A stretch of DNA of 64,000 nucleotides from Paraburkholderia sp. BCC1885. GTDB lineage: Bacteria > Pseudomonadota > Gammaproteobacteria > Burkholderiales > Burkholderiaceae. Below, piece by piece: positions 1 to 8,346 of the stretch (the first letter of the stretch is position 1; each line of letters starts with the position of its first letter). The stretch is from assembly GCF_900996235.1 (NCBI RefSeq), contig NZ_CAAJGM010000155.1, forward strand, positions 1 to 64,000, read 5' to 3'. The notes under the pieces were generated by a model, which searched no databases, had not been told where the DNA came from, and was given only the letters and a program-made list of their open reading frames with translations. Made by a program: the position numbers and the translations under genes.

Positions 1-37
1 AGATCGTGTCCACGATCGCCGATCGTGGACACGATCT
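1..37. repeat. Perfect 18-bp inverted repeat at the window edge
   Basis: Bases 1-18 (agatcgtgtccacgatcg) are followed by one base and then by their exact reverse complement at 20-37. Each arm contains the smaller palindrome GATCGTG-NN-CACGATC, so the heptamer GATCGTG occurs four times in alternating orientation. The arrangement could be a double operator, a cruciform, a terminator-like hairpin for a gene to the left, or the end of a mobile element. The sequence to the left is not visible, so its role cannot be fixed. Confidence 0.85.
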
Positions 38-175
38 CCCTTGATCTACACGGACTCCAACACGCCATCACCATCATGCCTTGCTCGCGCGCGCGTGAGG
101 ACACGGCCCAGCCGAGCCGCTTACCGACAAACAGGGTCGACGTTCGTCTCGGCGAGGATATTCCCTTTCGGCTCA

Positions 176-1051
176 CTATGCCAATCTGTCCACGAATGAG
201 TTCGCGAGGTTTCGTTCTAGAACAGCTTTGGCCACCCCGTCGTACCCAGGAAAAATCGAAGCCGCAGACACACCGAATTTGTGACATCTCATCAACAGAT
301 CACCGGCCAAGCTCACAGGTAGCGTCAATTTAATTAGCTTGTCCGCATAGTGTAGCTGCGTCTCTAGACTCACACCAACAGAAAAATCCTCGTTTCCAAA
401 GCCAGAGTTATTTACCAGAATAAACGAGCCGCTCTGAGCAGGGATGTTTACGGAAATGCTGCCGGGAACCTTGACGTATTTGTATTCTGTATCTGGCCTG
501 TGTTCGCTAAAAGTGAATCCGAATACAGCGATCCTTGTGTCTTTAGTTATCTTTTCTTTATAAGTGTCGAGTTCAGTCACTGCACGAGACGCAGCAAAAT
601 AGCATGCGACCATGGAATTACTTGACCAATCCAAAAGGCGAGTCGGAACTCCGTGGTGCTGCGCGAGAGCCATTATGGGCCACAGTTTAGGGTCACGCCA
701 AGCGTCGGGATTAATATCTACATTATGCAAGAGTTTCGGGAATTCAAAATAATTTCGAAAATCCATCGAGTCGAATGGGACGGGGAGTCCTCGCAAATCA
801 CAGTGGTGGACAAAAGATTGCAACAGCATATATTCAAAATATATCTGACCCGAGTGGTCCGGACGTCCCCACGGCATGCTGCCCTTGTATTTATCGATTA
901 TATCCTGCCTGTAGACCGGGGGGACTAGTCCCCAAGCGCTATCCCGGTGACCACGGTAAATAAAATTCTGCTGTCCAAATATTTCTCCAATAGGCGAAAT
1001 AGCATTCCAAAAGTCGTCAAGCGAATCGTAATCCTTAAGCGAGTCGGTCAT
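176..1051 (-). CDS. FRG-domain protein
   Basis: This 291-residue protein carries both hallmarks of the FRG domain. The first is YRGHRDSAWGL at residues 32-42, and the second is AQHHGVPTRLLDW at 130-142. The start is well supported by a run of G (AGGGGGG) just upstream of the ATG. The FRG family is named for its Phe/Tyr-Arg-Gly motif. It is common in accessory regions and next to defence genes, but its biochemistry is poorly known. The gene is clearly more AT-rich than the rest of the window, which suggests transfer. Its upstream neighbour on the same strand, 145 bases away, is the AbiU2-like gene. I infer a possible defence or stress role from context only. Confidence 0.85.
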   Translation of the reverse strand: MTDSLKDYDSLDDFWNAISPIGEIFGQQNFIYRGHRDSAWGLVPPVYRQDIIDKYKGSMPWGRPDHSGQIYFEYMLLQSFVHHCDLRGLPVPFDSMDFRNYFEFPKLLHNVDINPDAWRDPKLWPIMALAQHHGVPTRLLDWSSNSMVACYFAASRAVTELDTYKEKITKDTRIAVFGFTFSEHRPDTEYKYVKVPGSISVNIPAQSGSFILVNNSGFGNEDFSVGVSLETQLHYADKLIKLTLPVSLAGDLLMRCHKFGVSAASIFPGYDGVAKAVLERNLANSFVDRLA

Positions 1052-1195
1052 GGCCCCCCCTGATGTGGCGATGTAGTATCCGAAGGCACGCGGTGCCCAC
1101 CCGGCGTCAATGTATATCCATTTTCGACTCCCGCCACCACATGTTGATGCCTGCGCGCAATGGGCGCTGCCGCCGACGCCGCGACGACGCTGGCT

Positions 1196-1912
1196 TCATA
1201 CGGAAGGGGTCACAGGTTCACGATAACTCGGATGCCCAAGCGTACGTTCACCGCGCACTGCTTCCCAAAAAAATCGGGCGTATAGGCCGTATACTTGCGC
1301 AGTGTCTTTCATATCAATCGCTGTCGAACGAACCACGTGCATCAAGTCTTCAACGATGGTTCGGGTATCCAGATAGAACGCTTCGACCGCTTCATCCTTA
1401 GCGCTACGATGCGCTGCTGTCCGCGCCTCCTTCTGACGATGCGCAAGGCTGGTATTGCGAAAGATCACAAGCCGTTTCATCACGTCACTCGCTATGCCGT
1501 TGCTTTCGTACTTATCGCAAAGTTGCCCCACCCTCTCGATTCGTTCGCGGAAATTGCTTTCGATGTGCTCGGCAAGGATTATTTGGAAGCCTCCTGTTGT
1601 CGCTTCTGCTCGGAGTCTGACCAGTGCATCGAACAGGCCCGGTTCACGCAGCGCACTGACGATCCGCCGAATGCTGATTGCTCTCTTGTCGTCATCCCAG
1701 ATACGCATCAGCGCCATCAGCATTTCCCGACGCAATGCCCGTCGGATCACGCTAAAGGTCCCGGTCGCAAACGAGGTGCCCATACGGTCAATCAAAGCCT
1801 CGTCGTACGCCATCGGCTTCCACGACTCATGAAGGCCAATGACCAACGTGATTTCCTCCAAGGCAATGTCAATCTGCCTTTCCAAGTCTGCGATTCTGGT
1901 TCCGTAGTCCAT
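1196..1912 (-). CDS. AbiU2-like HEPN protein
   Basis: This is a mainly helical protein of about 238 residues. The reading frame stays open further upstream to 2086, but that part is low-complexity and unlike a protein. I therefore start at the ATG at 1912, which reads MDYGTRIADLERQ. The motif RNTSLAH at residues 152-158 fits the HEPN signature R-x(4-6)-H, and specifically the RN-x-x-LAH form seen in AbiU2-type abortive-infection proteins. HEPN proteins are often RNases in toxin or phage-defence systems. The call rests on one motif and general helicity, so function is inferred. It is divergent from the LexA-box gene at 2101. Confidence 0.55.
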   Translation of the reverse strand: MDYGTRIADLERQIDIALEEITLVIGLHESWKPMAYDEALIDRMGTSFATGTFSVIRRALRREMLMALMRIWDDDKRAISIRRIVSALREPGLFDALVRLRAEATTGGFQIILAEHIESNFRERIERVGQLCDKYESNGIASDVMKRLVIFRNTSLAHRQKEARTAAHRSAKDEAVEAFYLDTRTIVEDLMHVVRSTAIDMKDTAQVYGLYARFFWEAVRGERTLGHPSYREPVTPSV

Positions 1913-2074
1913 CCTAATTTTCCAGTTTTGAACTGACAACGACCATACAGCTTGCGAAAACTCGTGGCGCTTTTGGCAACAAGCGGACGTCCGTTGGGCC
2001 ATCTCGATTGACCGCACCCGGCCAAACGGAGGCCACGCTGCGGGACTTTCGATGCCCCCGAAAACGGGGCTACA

Positions 2075-2090
2075 CTGTATATCCATACAG
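2075..2090 (+). promoter_or_regulatory. LexA (SOS) box
   Basis: The sequence CTGTATATCCATACAG is a perfect match to CTGT-N8-ACAG, the LexA operator shared by Escherichia coli and beta-proteobacteria. It has the alternating TA core at its left half. It lies 10 bases before the ATG at 2101, and its last bases form part of the Shine-Dalgarno AGGA at 2089-2092. LexA bound here should block the small gene at 2101 and might also affect the divergent HEPN gene. The match and position are seen; the regulation is inferred. Confidence 0.75.
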
Positions 2091-2100
2091 GATTCGCACC

Positions 2101-2349
2101 ATGGACTCTACCGAAGGCGCTATGGAATTCTACGAGGAGCGAGCCGCGATAATGCAATACGACGGCGGTTCCAAACGGTACGACGCTCAATTGTTCGCAG
2201 AGCATCTAACGCGGCAGTACTGCGACCGGACCGGCAAACCACTCCCCGAGCATTCCGCTTTCCGCTTTTCCTTTAGCCGAGGCAGTACCGCGTGGGACGA
2301 GGATACCGGAAGGGCGTACTACGTACCGCCGCCATACGAACGGCGCTGA
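2101..2349 (+). CDS. Small SOS-box-preceded hypothetical protein
   Basis: This 82-residue protein begins at the ATG at 2101, after AGGA at 2089-2092. It contains FYEERAAIMQYDGG followed by a short acidic and basic helix. I recognise this type of EERA-I-x-x-DGG segment from many small uncharacterised proteobacterial proteins found on plasmids and integrated elements. No enzyme motif is visible. The canonical LexA box 10 bases upstream makes it a likely DNA-damage-inducible gene. An in-frame extension upstream to 2008 runs through the LexA box and is rejected. The function is unknown. Confidence 0.7.
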   Translation: MDSTEGAMEFYEERAAIMQYDGGSKRYDAQLFAEHLTRQYCDRTGKPLPEHSAFRFSFSRGSTAWDEDTGRAYYVPPPYERR

Positions 2350-2441
2350 CTAATCGAAGTCTGCGAGCCGTTAACGGTAGGTACGTATCGCGCACAATTG
2401 TCCCGTATGCAATGAATTTGTACGTGGAGCGGAAACAAACT

Positions 2442-2894
2442 CTAGGCGCTCGCGATGGGTGAAAGATCGTCGGTTGACAAAAAGCGATCTAGCCGCTTCT
2501 GAGCGTTTTCAATAACGTGTCTCGGAATGGTCGCCAGTTGCCGATCATGCATCGCCAGTACGTGCTCTATCTGAATGCAACCGTCGCCCGAAATTTCATA
2601 AACTCCACTTCCCTTCGCTGCGGTAACCATCTCGTGAAGTGCAGCCTCGGCGGCACGAAACACATTAAGGTCGAAACGACCGATCGTGGCTTCGCGCACG
2701 AAATACGCCACATAGATGCAGTGGAAAAGTCGGCCTACCGTATCGCTACCACCCCTGCCGCTCCGTAGCGTGGCGAGCGCGAGATGATGTTCGAGCGATT
2801 TTTGACGAATGAAGTCCGCGGCAATAGGGAGCAGCATTTCTTTGCCCATAGGTCTTTTGGTTCGAACGGCTGCCGCCTTGGCTCGTTGTTTCAC
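2442..2894 (-). CDS. Conserved Burkholderiaceae protein often labelled 'Fis family regulator'
   Basis: This protein of about 150 residues has a recognisable family pattern. KRPMGKEMLLPIA lies near the N terminus, HHLALATLRSG next, then a helical middle, and LAMHDRQLATIPRHV near the C terminus. Members are multicopy in Burkholderia-group genomes and are frequently annotated as Fis-family regulators, although no real Fis helix-turn-helix is apparent. I choose the GTG start at 2894 because relatives begin with MK plus basic residues before RPMGKEM. A TTG at 2948 and an ATG at 2849 are alternatives, and no clear Shine-Dalgarno decides. The function is unknown. Confidence 0.65.
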   Translation of the reverse strand: MKQRAKAAAVRTKRPMGKEMLLPIAADFIRQKSLEHHLALATLRSGRGGSDTVGRLFHCIYVAYFVREATIGRFDLNVFRAAEAALHEMVTAAKGSGVYEISGDGCIQIEHVLAMHDRQLATIPRHVIENAQKRLDRFLSTDDLSPIASA

Positions 2895-2954
2895 AATGGT
2901 TCTAGGAGATTTCAATATGCATAGATTCTCGCACGCTCGGAACCGCAAGAGTCC

Positions 2955-4973
2955 TCACCGAGCAAGGATCGGTAGAAGCTGCGCTGCGGCGAGTCCGTTC
3001 GCATAGTCGGACATGTGATCCCCGTAGCTATAGAGGTAATGTCCATTCATCGTCATTGGACAAATGTTCCCCCGGATATCGCACAGCACGGCGGCAGGAT
3101 CGTAGACTTGCATGCGGGGGTGATGCTTCTCCAGTTGACCGACGATGGCACGATACGCCGCTGTGCTTTGGACGTGGCTGCTATAAGAAATTGCACAGCG
3201 TTTCGCGGCACCGAGGTTTGTGACTCCGAGCGCTCGACGCACGACCGGCCACTCCAATGGCCTTCTGTCCATGCATTGCCGAGGGTCGCGCAATCGCGGA
3301 TTATCGAGAACCAGCGAGACGTGCTTGCCTGCTCGCTGAAGCTGTGTGACCGCCTTGTCGAGTCCTTCAACTGCTGCTGAGGATGAGTCGACCTCCGAAG
3401 CGCCATCGGCTGCGAACTGCGCGTCAACGACATCCCGATCTGACATGACCAGCACAACTGTCGTGAGCGCCGGGTTGTTGAGCAGCATGTGAAGCGCTTT
3501 GTCGTTCGCCTCACGGCACATCTGGGGATCGTCGCCCACATGCGAGGAGATGCGGGAAACGCCAACCATCGGAGCACAGCTTGGCCGTCCGATCAGCGTC
3601 CAGCTCATGCCAGGCAGCGACTTGCGCACCAGCCCCCAGTACAGTGCGTCGGCCTTGCTGTCGCCCCACACCACGAAATGGGACGGCGACCGCCTGTCAG
3701 TCGCACAAAACGGGAACAGGCGCTGATCGGCAGACGATATGCCACACGCGGGATTAACGAACTCGTGTCCGGCTCCGAGCGTCGCGGTCCCTGCATCGGC
3801 ATCCGGACTATATCCTTTGCGGAAACCCAGCCCACCACGCGCATAGGTCATACCGCCGAGATAGGCGATTCCGAGCATGAGCACGCACGGCACGATGAGT
3901 TTCCAGCGCGCTGGCGGTCCGAGGCGTACCGGTTGCTCGATCGAGATCGTCGTGAGCCATGCCAGTCCGATGCTGATGACGACAATACCAGTCCGCACGG
4001 TCGACGATGGTTCGTCGCCCGCCATGATGAAAGCGAACGACAACAGCGGCCAGTGCCATAAGTAAAGCGCGTAACTGATTTTCCCAAACCAGACGGCGAC
4101 CCGGTTTGACAGGACGTACCGATTCACCAAACTGTCGGGGTCTGCCGATATCAACGCGACTGCGCCCAGAACGGGCAGGATCGCCCACCCTCCCGGAAAG
4201 GCCAGTTTTGAGTTGAGCGCAGAAAATGAAACCACACACAGCAAAAACCCGGCGAGCGAAAGCGCATTCTCGGTCGCTGGCGTGCGCCGGGTTGTGACGA
4301 CGTGTTCCCGGCTGATCGCCAATCCGGCACCGGCTGCCAGTTCCCAGATGCGGCTCATCGGCCAATAAAACGCTGCCGATGGGTGATACTGCGTGAGCCA
4401 GAGATTGCACATGAACGACGCAAGACCGACCGCCGCGCAGAAGAGCGCCACTCGTCGGGCCTTGAATGCGACCAGAAGCAGGAAGGGCCAGACAATGTAG
4501 AACTGCTCTTCGACACCAAGCGACCACAGGTGCAGCAATGGCTTGGCGGAAGCCGTCTGGTCGAAGTAGCCAGCTTCCGTCCACAGCGCCCAGTTCGACA
4601 GGAAGCCCGCGCCCGCGAGCACATGCTTTCCCAGTTCCTTGTATTCGTCACTGGTAAGGCAGGACCAGCCTATCGCCCACGTTGCCAGCAGCACAGTCAG
4701 TAGCGCGGGAAATATCCGGCGCGCCCGCCGTGCATAAAACCGGCTGACCGAAAACTGATCCGCCCATAAGTCACCGAGCAGAATGCCGGTGATCAGGTAT
4801 CCGGAAATGACGAGGAAGATGTCGACGCCAACGAAACCACCCGGCAACGCGGCAGGAAATGCATGGAAAACGACGACGGCGAGGACAGCAACGGCGCGCA
4901 ATCCGTCGATATCGGCGCGGTAAGGGTGCGAACGGGCGACCGCAGGCGCGGTGTCAGGAAGGGTTTTGGTCAT
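2955..4973 (-). CDS. OafA-type acyltransferase with C-terminal SGNH domain
   Basis: This integral-membrane protein of 672 residues probably O-acetylates a surface polysaccharide such as LPS O-antigen. The N-terminal half is an acyltransferase-3 domain: YRADIDGLRAVAVLAVVVFH opens it, and about ten hydrophobic helices follow, including FVGVDIFLVISGYLITG and LWSLGVEEQFYIVWP. The C-terminal third is periplasmic and SGNH-like, with a VVWGDSKADAL block. The start at 4973 (MTKTLPDT) is preferred over the longer frame to 5048, because the extra residues would cross the operator at 5016-5041. The gene is divergent from the XRE regulator. As an envelope-modifying gene in an accessory region, it fits phage-receptor or antigen variation. 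Confidence 0.85.
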   Translation of the reverse strand: MTKTLPDTAPAVARSHPYRADIDGLRAVAVLAVVVFHAFPAALPGGFVGVDIFLVISGYLITGILLGDLWADQFSVSRFYARRARRIFPALLTVLLATWAIGWSCLTSDEYKELGKHVLAGAGFLSNWALWTEAGYFDQTASAKPLLHLWSLGVEEQFYIVWPFLLLVAFKARRVALFCAAVGLASFMCNLWLTQYHPSAAFYWPMSRIWELAAGAGLAISREHVVTTRRTPATENALSLAGFLLCVVSFSALNSKLAFPGGWAILPVLGAVALISADPDSLVNRYVLSNRVAVWFGKISYALYLWHWPLLSFAFIMAGDEPSSTVRTGIVVISIGLAWLTTISIEQPVRLGPPARWKLIVPCVLMLGIAYLGGMTYARGGLGFRKGYSPDADAGTATLGAGHEFVNPACGISSADQRLFPFCATDRRSPSHFVVWGDSKADALYWGLVRKSLPGMSWTLIGRPSCAPMVGVSRISSHVGDDPQMCREANDKALHMLLNNPALTTVVLVMSDRDVVDAQFAADGASEVDSSSAAVEGLDKAVTQLQRAGKHVSLVLDNPRLRDPRQCMDRRPLEWPVVRRALGVTNLGAAKRCAISYSSHVQSTAAYRAIVGQLEKHHPRMQVYDPAAVLCDIRGNICPMTMNGHYLYSYGDHMSDYANGLAAAQLLPILAR

Positions 4974-5015
4974 CGTTTCGCGTGAGCGGTGCTGAAAGGC
5001 GACCCGAATCACGTC

Positions 5016-5041
5016 ATAATATTCTCTGGGACGAATATTAT
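5016..5041. promoter_or_regulatory. Inverted-repeat operator between acyltransferase and XRE gene
   Basis: The arms ATAATATTC (5016-5024) and GAATATTAT (5033-5041) are perfect reverse complements separated by 8 bases. The element lies in the 139-base divergent spacer, 43 bases from the acyltransferase start and 72 from the regulator start. Position and symmetry suit the binding site of the adjacent XRE protein or of an outside regulator. AT-rich arms may also overlap promoter -10 elements. The binding partner is inferred. Confidence 0.55.
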
Positions 5042-5112
5042 TCCACATGAAGCCCTTCAGGCGTCCGTGCTGAAAACAGACACTTCCTCGTCAACAGAGG
5101 AGGGAGTCAGGT

Positions 5113-5505
5113 TTGAGCGATATAGATCAGCTCGCGCGGTCGATTGGCTCGGCAATTGCCGCTCGCCGTAAGGAACTCGACATGACGCAGGAACAGCTTT
5201 CAGAGCTAATCCAGATAGAGCAGCCGTCGCTCTCCAGAATCGAGCGCGGCACACTTGTTCCCAGCATTGAGCGTCTTGCTGGCATCGCCGAGACATTGCG
5301 ATGTCGCCTGGCAGACTTGCTAAGCACTGCCGGAACCGCGCCGCTTGACCGGGCGATCAGAATCCAGGAGAAGCTGTCGCCCCTCTCACCCGTGCAACAG
5401 GAATTGATAGAACGGATCATCGACGATGCAGTTGCGCTGTTAGATGCGCCCGCAAGTCGACGTCCATCCAGAAGCGGCTCAAGGCCTGTTAGAAAAGGCC
5501 CCTGA
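5113..5505 (+). CDS. XRE-family transcriptional regulator
   Basis: This 130-residue DNA-binding protein carries an HTH_3 domain at residues about 9-63, with MTQEQLSELIQIEQPSLSRI as the helix-turn-helix. A helical tail follows that may serve dimerisation. The start is TTG at 5113, with GAGGGAG just upstream. The C terminus is rich in Arg, Ser and Pro. It is divergent from the acyltransferase across an inverted-repeat operator, so it probably represses itself and perhaps its neighbour. The targets are inferred. Confidence 0.8.
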   Translation: MSDIDQLARSIGSAIAARRKELDMTQEQLSELIQIEQPSLSRIERGTLVPSIERLAGIAETLRCRLADLLSTAGTAPLDRAIRIQEKLSPLSPVQQELIERIIDDAVALLDAPASRRPSRSGSRPVRKGP

Positions 5506-6063
5506 CTGCTTCAACGAGATGTTGCGGAACGCCCGTGCAGGCCGCAGTCATTCGCGTCCAAGCACGAGGGCGTGCTTCCTGTCTGAGATCGATAGCGAGC
5601 CATGTCTAACTGACGAACGACCCCCGCGCCAGCAGCGACGTGCCGTAGAGAGCGTAGCCAAGATAAAGGCCATTGAAAGCGACTACCTTGATGTAGCCAG
5701 TCGAAACCGCTCACCTCACCGCAATATGTGCTTGAGATGTTGCGTAAGATGCTCCTAGCTTCGAGACAATCTCTGTAACGGTTGTGTGCCACTGTTGCTA
5801 CGGAGGGTCAGATTCTACCGCCCATAAACCATTGATTATTAAAAATAAATTTATGGGGTGGAATAAGGCTTGAAATTTAGCATCAAACGGCCTATAGCGC
5901 TCACACTCAGGAGAAATAGGCAAACCTTCGAGATATTCAGGTATTCCCGAGGTGGCGCCCGCCCCCTACGATGGGAACCCTGCCACACCGTCCCATTCCC
6001 GCCGCCGCAGTCTCTCGGCGCCGGCGCGTTTTGCAACAACCCCTCTTCATTGCAGGAGCACTC
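5506..6063. other. Intergenic stretch with a possible gene remnant
   Basis: There is no convincing complete gene here. On the minus strand at 5606-5710 an open segment without a start codon reads like one membrane helix, VAFNGLYLGYALYGTSLL, ending in a stop. It may be the remains of a lost gene. At 5835-5880 the sequence becomes strongly AT-rich, which may mark the promoter region of the dehydrogenase or the right border of the accessory stretch. Confidence 0.4.
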
Positions 6064-7116
6064 ATGACTACGACCTACGCCTATGCCGCAAGCGACGCCA
6101 AAGCGAAACTTGCCCCATTCGAATTCCAGCGCCGCGAGTTGCGCGAACATGACGTGCAGATGGAAGTGCTGTTTTGCGGCGTGTGCCATTCCGACCTGCA
6201 TCAGGCCCGCAACGAGTGGAAAAACTCGATTTACCCGGTGGTGCCGGGCCATGAAATCGTCGGCCGCGTAACGGCGGTCGGCCCGGATGTCACGCATCAC
6301 AAGGTGGGTGACCTCGTCGGCGTCGGCTGCCTCGTCGACTCGTGCCGCACCTGCGCGAGCTGCGAGGAAGGCCTCGAACAGTATTGCGAAAGCGGTTGGG
6401 TCGGCACCTATAACGGCGCGGACCGCATCACCGGCGAGAACACGCTGGGCGGCTATTCGACGCAACTCGTGGTCGACGAAGCCTTCGTGCTGCGCGTGCC
6501 GGAGAATCTCGACCCGGCCGGCACCGCGCCGCTGCTGTGCGCGGGCATCACGCTCTACTCGCCGCTGCGCACGTGGGGCGCCGGTCCCGGCAAGAAGGTG
6601 GGGATCGTCGGCCTCGGCGGTCTCGGCCACATGGGCGTGAAGCTGGCGCGCGCCATGGGTGCGCATGTCGTGCTGTTCACGACCTCGCAGTCGAAGGTCG
6701 AAGACGCGAAACGCCTCGGCGCGCATGAAGTGGTGATTTCGAAGAACCCGGAAGAGATGGAAGCGCATGCCAACAGCTTCGATCTGATCGTCAACACGGT
6801 GGCGGCCCAGCACGACCTGAACCCGTTCCTCAACCTGCTGCGCCGCGACGGCACCATGGCGCTGGTCGGCGCGCCGGAACACGATCACCCGTCGCCGCAG
6901 GTGTTCAACCTGATCATGAAGCGCCGCCGTCTGGCGGGTTCGCTGATTGGCGGCATTGCTGAAACCCAGGAAATGCTCGATTTTTGCGGCGAGTACGGCA
7001 TTACATCGGACATCGAAATTATTCCGATGCAACAGATTAACGATGCATATGAGCGCATGTTGAAGAGCGACGTGAAATATCGCTTTGTGATCGACCTCGA
7101 CTCGCTCCGGAAGTAA
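6064..7116 (+). CDS. Zinc-dependent NAD(P) alcohol dehydrogenase / aldehyde reductase
   Basis: This 350-residue medium-chain dehydrogenase resembles the YahK / cinnamyl-alcohol dehydrogenase group. It should interconvert aldehydes and primary alcohols in the cytoplasm. The catalytic zinc ligands are visible in FCGVCHSDLH (Cys38, His near 42, with GHE at 62-64). The structural zinc cysteines are at 94, 97, 100 and 108. The Rossmann motif GLGGLGHMG lies near residues 183-191. The start is the ATG at 6064, preceded by AGGAG about 8 bases upstream; the longer open frame is rejected. A LysR gene follows 246 bases downstream and may or may not control it. The substrate is unknown. Confidence 0.9.
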   Translation: MTTTYAYAASDAKAKLAPFEFQRRELREHDVQMEVLFCGVCHSDLHQARNEWKNSIYPVVPGHEIVGRVTAVGPDVTHHKVGDLVGVGCLVDSCRTCASCEEGLEQYCESGWVGTYNGADRITGENTLGGYSTQLVVDEAFVLRVPENLDPAGTAPLLCAGITLYSPLRTWGAGPGKKVGIVGLGGLGHMGVKLARAMGAHVVLFTTSQSKVEDAKRLGAHEVVISKNPEEMEAHANSFDLIVNTVAAQHDLNPFLNLLRRDGTMALVGAPEHDHPSPQVFNLIMKRRRLAGSLIGGIAETQEMLDFCGEYGITSDIEIIPMQQINDAYERMLKSDVKYRFVIDLDSLRK

Positions 7117-7362
7117 CTGCCGGTCGTTTTACCCCAAGGATTCACCCCGGTAGTTCCACAGGTCGTCACGCCGGCGGGTCAAGCGCCCGCCAGCCGTGAT
7201 GCACAGGCCGCGCCCGCTGCGGCGGCCTGCCCTGCTCCCGCCTTGCATCGTCATGCCGACTCGCCGTTCCAATCGGGCCACGCCCGAAGGGACCAGGCGC
7301 GTTGGCTGTACGTCCTTGATTCGGCTTGTCCCGCGTATGTACTGTTTGACAGGAGATTGCCC

Positions 7363-8319
7363 GTGATTGACCGTATTCAGGCGATGCGCACTTTTATCCG
7401 TATCGTCGATACCAATAGTTTCACACGTGCCGCGCAATCGCTCGATATGCCGCGCGCAACGGCGACGACGCTGGTGCAGAATCTCGAAGCCCTGCTCGGC
7501 ACCGTCTTGCTGGTGCGCACCACGCGCAGGCTGAGCCTCACGCCCGAAGGTGCTGCGTACTACGAACGATGCGCGCAGATTCTTGCCGACATCGACGAGA
7601 TGGAAGCCAGCCTGCGCCATTCCACCGATCAGTTGAGCGGCCGCCTGCGCGTCGAAATGCCGGGCTCGGTGGCCACCGCGCTGGTGTTGCCCGCGCTCGA
7701 CGATTTTCACGAGCGCTTCCCGAACATCGATCTCGCGATCGGCGTCAGCAATCGCGCGGTGGATCTGGTCGGCGAGGCGGTGGATTGCAGCATCCAGCTC
7801 GGCGAGTTGCCCGACTCCGGCCTCGCGGCCCGGCGTCTCGGCATGCTCGAACTGGTGACCTGCGCGAGCCCCGAGTATCTCGCGCGCCACGGCATGCCCG
7901 AGGACCTCGACGCCCTCGAGCATCACGTCGCCGTGAACTGCATCTCGCCGCACAACGGCCGCGCGGTGGACTTCGATTTCGAAGTCGGTGACACCACCCT
8001 GAATGTGAAGGTGAACGGCTTCCTGAAAGTCAGCGACGAGCAGGCGTATCTGACCTGCGGCTTGCAAGGGCTCGGCCTGATTCAACCGGCCCGCATCGCC
8101 GCGCAGTCTTACCTCGATGCCGGCCAGTTGCGCGAAGTGCTGCCGCAGTGGAAGCCGGCGCCGATTCCCGTTTCGGTGGCGTATGTGAAGAACCGGCGTG
8201 TATCGCCGCGAGTGCGCGCTTTCGTCGACTGGCTGGCGGTGCTGTTCGAGCAGGCGGAAAACGTCGATCAGGACCTGTCGCGCGTGCGGCAGTTGCTGCG
8301 CGGCGGGTTGCACGCGTGA
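7363..8319 (+). CDS. LysR-family transcriptional regulator
   Basis: This regulator of 318 residues has an N-terminal winged helix-turn-helix (FTRAAQSLDMPRATATTLVQ) and a periplasmic-binding-like effector domain. The start is GTG at 7363, placed 7 bases after a strong AGGAG, and it gives the usual LysR opening IDRIQAMRTF. The frame is open back to 7243 but lacks support there. Sequence features of the DNA-binding part, with a Pro-Arg recognition helix, resemble regulators of redox and dehydrogenase genes. The upstream dehydrogenase is the nearest plausible target, but they are not divergent, so that link is weak. Confidence 0.9.
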   Translation: MIDRIQAMRTFIRIVDTNSFTRAAQSLDMPRATATTLVQNLEALLGTVLLVRTTRRLSLTPEGAAYYERCAQILADIDEMEASLRHSTDQLSGRLRVEMPGSVATALVLPALDDFHERFPNIDLAIGVSNRAVDLVGEAVDCSIQLGELPDSGLAARRLGMLELVTCASPEYLARHGMPEDLDALEHHVAVNCISPHNGRAVDFDFEVGDTTLNVKVNGFLKVSDEQAYLTCGLQGLGLIQPARIAAQSYLDAGQLREVLPQWKPAPIPVSVAYVKNRRVSPRVRAFVDWLAVLFEQAENVDQDLSRVRQLLRGGLHA

Positions 8320-8346
8320 GCGTGAGACCGGCCGCAATTCAGGGCG

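Noticed and set aside
25..333. 102-residue plus-strand frame at the left edge
   Set aside because: It begins inside the palindrome and overlaps the FRG gene in antisense.
5851..7032. A 393-residue minus-strand frame opposite the alcohol dehydrogenase
   Set aside because: It is a shadow of the conserved dehydrogenase on the plus strand.
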